A stretch of 7,778 nt of DNA from Campylobacterales bacterium (GTDB lineage: Bacteria; Campylobacterota; Campylobacteria; Campylobacterales; SZUA-545): NCBI GenBank assembly GCA_025800305.1, contig JAOXRY010000206.1:1-7778 (forward strand), in the 5' to 3' direction. Below are positions 6,245 to 7,778 of the stretch, piece after piece. Made by a program: the position numbers and the translations under genes. Under the pieces are notes generated by a model. That model did not search any database. It had not been told where the DNA came from and saw only the letters and a list, made by a program, of their open reading frames with translations. Numbering within the stretch: the stretch's first letter is position 1; each line of letters begins with the position of its first letter.

Positions 6245-6277
6245 CATAATATTAAGTCAGATTTTTTTAGCTACTAT
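6245..6277 (+). promoter_or_regulatory. Possible promoter region for the 6284-7763 gene pair
   Basis: Two -10-like boxes precede the gene at 6284: CATAAT (6245-6250, five of six matches) and TACTAT (6272-6277), the latter after a T7 tract (6262-6268). Neither has a convincing -35. If TACTAT is used, transcription would begin at or next to the ATG at 6284, giving a leaderless message. This would fit the absence of any ribosome binding site there. The choice between the two boxes cannot be made by eye. Confidence 0.35.
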
Positions 6278-6283
6278 TTCGCC

Positions 6284-6790
6284 ATGAAATATTTTCTAAT
6301 TATTTTTATAACGGTTTTTTTATGTTTTTCTCTCTATAAAACTTTATCCAAAACAAAGCCACAGTGCCAAAAAGAGGTTACTTGTTTTGACAAAACATTT
6401 ATCGAAGAAAAAAAAATCTCTTCCTTGATAAAAGAACTTGAAACTAATGGAGGAAAATATAACTGTAAAATTATTCCTTCAAAATATATGAAAAGTGAAG
6501 TTTTTACATACACTTCTGTAGAAGAATTAACAGATCTAAATCAGAAGATATTAGGGGAAAGTTCAAAAAATTCAAAAGTACAAATTGATTGTAAACTTTA
6601 CGAAAATGATAAAGAAGATCCAAAAAAGAAAAGTGATAGTTGTAAACTTTTTACAGGTTATCTTCTTTATGAATTTAAAATGGATAATCAACCAATCTAT
6701 AAAATACAAATTGATTATCTAAATAGTAAAGGAAAAGATATTTCTCAAAGGGTCGATTGTATAAAAGACTCTTTGTACCAATATAAATAG
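6284..6790 (+). CDS. Hypothetical exported or membrane-anchored Cys-containing protein
   Basis: This 168-residue protein is not recognised. Residues 1-19 form one hydrophobic segment after a single Lys (KYFLIIFITVFLCFSLY), followed by a basic, strongly hydrophilic body. This suggests a signal peptide or a single N-terminal anchor with the rest in the periplasm. C14 is in the context VFLC, which does not fit a lipobox because the -1 residue is Leu. The body has six cysteines (28, 34, 61, 103, 120, 159), an even number consistent with disulfides outside the cytoplasm. It is rich in Lys (notably 108-117) and has no enzyme motif. No Shine-Dalgarno sequence precedes the ATG, and no alternative in-frame start preserves the hydrophobic segment. 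An A9 run at 6408-6416 lies in codons 42-45. The gene is 7 bases upstream of the SLAC1-type channel gene and probably cotranscribed with it, so a role linked to the channel is possible but unproven. Confidence 0.75.
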   Translation: MKYFLIIFITVFLCFSLYKTLSKTKPQCQKEVTCFDKTFIEEKKISSLIKELETNGGKYNCKIIPSKYMKSEVFTYTSVEELTDLNQKILGESSKNSKVQIDCKLYENDKEDPKKKSDSCKLFTGYLLYEFKMDNQPIYKIQIDYLNSKGKDISQRVDCIKDSLYQYK

Positions 6791-6797
6791 GATAAAA

Positions 6798-7763
6798 ATG
6801 GAAACAAAAATAGAAGACTTAACAAGGCTTAATCATTTCCCAATTATGATGTTTGCTGTGATAATGGGTATTTCAGGACTAGCAATGGTATATTTAAAAT
6901 TTTTTGAAGTTTTTGGTATCTCTTCAATTTTTGCCCAAGGTTTAATAGCTTTAGACTCTATTTTCTTTGTTGCTATAGCTTTTACTTATGGAATTAAACT
7001 ATTAAGATATCCAAATGATGTGAAAAAAGAGTTTACCCATCCTATAAGAATAAATTTCTTTGCTGCTGTCTCAATCTCTTTACTTTTACTGTCAATTCTT
7101 TATCATCATATCTCAATCACGGTTGCAACATCATTTTTTTATATGGGCTTAGTCTTACAAACATATTTCACTCTTAATACAATCAGATACTGGATAGAGA
7201 ATAACCTAGAGATAACCCATTCTAACCCAGCTTGGTTTATTCCTATTGTTGGAAATATTATTGTCCCTGTAGCTGGAAGTAAGATCATTCCTAATTTTTA
7301 TTTAATGTTCTATTTCTCTATAGGACTATTTTTTTGGTTAGTTCTATTTACTGTAATCTTTTACAGAATTATTTTTCATCACCAATTAGCTCAGAAGTTC
7401 TTACCAACTCTTTTCATCCTTATAGCACCTCCTGCAGTGGGTTTTTTAGCCTATATTAAGTTAGGATACCCTTTGGATTTCCTTGGGTATATTCTTTTTA
7501 GTTTAGGCTTGTTTTTCACACTACTTATTAGTTTTATGTACAAAAGCTTTCTAAACTTAAAGTTTTTTATCTCTTGGTGGGCATTTACATTTCCTATGGC
7601 TGCTATAACTGCAGCAACAGCTGTAATGTATAGTCTAACTAATGATTATTTTCTCTATATCCTCTCTTTTATTCTACTAGCAGGAACAACTTTTATCGTT
7701 TTGTTTGTTGGGTACAAAACAGTTTATCACATGTTAAAAAAAGAGATCTGTATAGCAGAGTAG
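6798..7763 (+). CDS. SLAC1/TehA-family anion channel (TDT family)
   Basis: This integral inner-membrane protein of 321 residues has about ten hydrophobic segments (roughly 14-36, 42-66, 84-103, 107-127, 143-160, 165-190, 200-220, 225-247, 256-278 and 283-307), the topology of the TehA/SLAC1 fold. Family-like features are the N-terminal FPIMMFAVIMGISGLA, HPIRINFFAA after the second helix, HSNPAWFIPIVGN before helix five and WWAFTFPMAAITAATAVMY (260-278). In TehA the last region carries the phenylalanine that plugs the pore; F263 and F265 are candidates here. Characterised relatives conduct small anions such as chloride and nitrate, and others are annotated for tellurite resistance or C4-dicarboxylate and sulfite export; the substrate here cannot be told. 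The ATG is preceded by AGGA (6789-6792) at a 5-base spacing, overlapping the stop codon of the upstream gene, which indicates a two-gene operon. A hairpin begins in its last codons. Confidence 0.88.
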   Translation: METKIEDLTRLNHFPIMMFAVIMGISGLAMVYLKFFEVFGISSIFAQGLIALDSIFFVAIAFTYGIKLLRYPNDVKKEFTHPIRINFFAAVSISLLLLSILYHHISITVATSFFYMGLVLQTYFTLNTIRYWIENNLEITHSNPAWFIPIVGNIIVPVAGSKIIPNFYLMFYFSIGLFFWLVLFTVIFYRIIFHHQLAQKFLPTLFILIAPPAVGFLAYIKLGYPLDFLGYILFSLGLFFTLLISFMYKSFLNLKFFISWWAFTFPMAAITAATAVMYSLTNDYFLYILSFILLAGTTFIVLFVGYKTVYHMLKKEICIAE

Positions 7764-7774
7764 TCTACTCTGCT
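7754..7774 (+). terminator. Hairpin at the end of the SLAC1-type gene, likely terminator
   Basis: AGCAGAGTA (7754-7762) is the exact reverse complement of TACTCTGCT (7766-7774), with a GTC loop. The stem starts in the last codons of the channel gene and includes most of its TAG stop. It is stable for this AT-rich genome and ideally placed to end the transcript. The window stops 4 bases later (CTCC), so whether a T-tract follows cannot be seen; without one, it could instead be a 3' stabilising stem-loop. Confidence 0.6.
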
Positions 7775-7778
7775 CTCC

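Noticed and set aside
6284..6340. Lipoprotein signal in the 6284 gene (C14)
   Set aside because: The residues before the cysteine are V-F-L; a small residue is expected at -1, and charged residues before the hydrophobic stretch are minimal.

Overview
The window is AT-rich, gene-dense DNA that looks like a chromosomal region of a Campylobacterota (Epsilonproteobacteria) species, probably a free-living relative of Sulfurimonas or Arcobacter; the genus cannot be fixed from this stretch. Reasons: the glutamyl-tRNA synthetase closely resembles my recollection of the Helicobacter GltX1 type, the TATAAT box at 1601 is preceded by T-tracts at a 10-base period as in Campylobacter-type vegetative promoters, and the first PAS domain is of the Aer/CetB energy-taxis type. 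No tRNA, rRNA, insertion sequence, CRISPR array or phage gene was seen.

Layout. Positions 2-193 (+) hold the last 63 codons of a sensor histidine kinase. It runs tail-to-tail into gltX (173-1564, -), with a 21-base overlap. A short divergent promoter region separates gltX from yjdM/phnA (1686-2015, +), a small zinc-ribbon protein whose real start is a GTG well inside the longest open frame. A separately promoted gene (2087-3529, +) encodes an Aer-like PAS sensor with a second degenerate PAS-like segment and an unrecognised helical C-terminal domain. It overlaps by 15 bases the end of an RluA-family pseudouridine synthase gene (3515-4450, -), the second gene of a dnaX-rluA operon read leftward. 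A divergent AT-rich intergenic region (6172-6283) carries the dnaX promoter with a perfect 9+9 inverted repeat inside it. Rightward from there come a lysine-rich, cysteine-containing exported or membrane-anchored protein (6284-6790) and a SLAC1/TehA-type anion channel (6798-7763), apparently one transcription unit, closed by a strong hairpin at 7754-7774.

How the genes relate. Most of the content is housekeeping: tRNA charging (gltX), the clamp loader (dnaX) and RNA modification (rluA-like). The accessory part is two sensory proteins (kinase fragment and PAS protein) and the small protein/anion-channel pair.

The most interesting signal is inside dnaX. A run of eight A residues in phase as A AAA AAA lies just after the coding region for domains I-III and is followed at once by a two-tier stem-loop; the -1 frame closes 14 codons later. 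This is the layout expected for making a short gamma subunit beside full-length tau, by ribosomal frameshifting or by transcriptional slippage. Second in interest are the palindrome in the dnaX promoter and the uncharacterised output domain of the PAS protein. I saw no clear sign of an entirely new multi-gene system.
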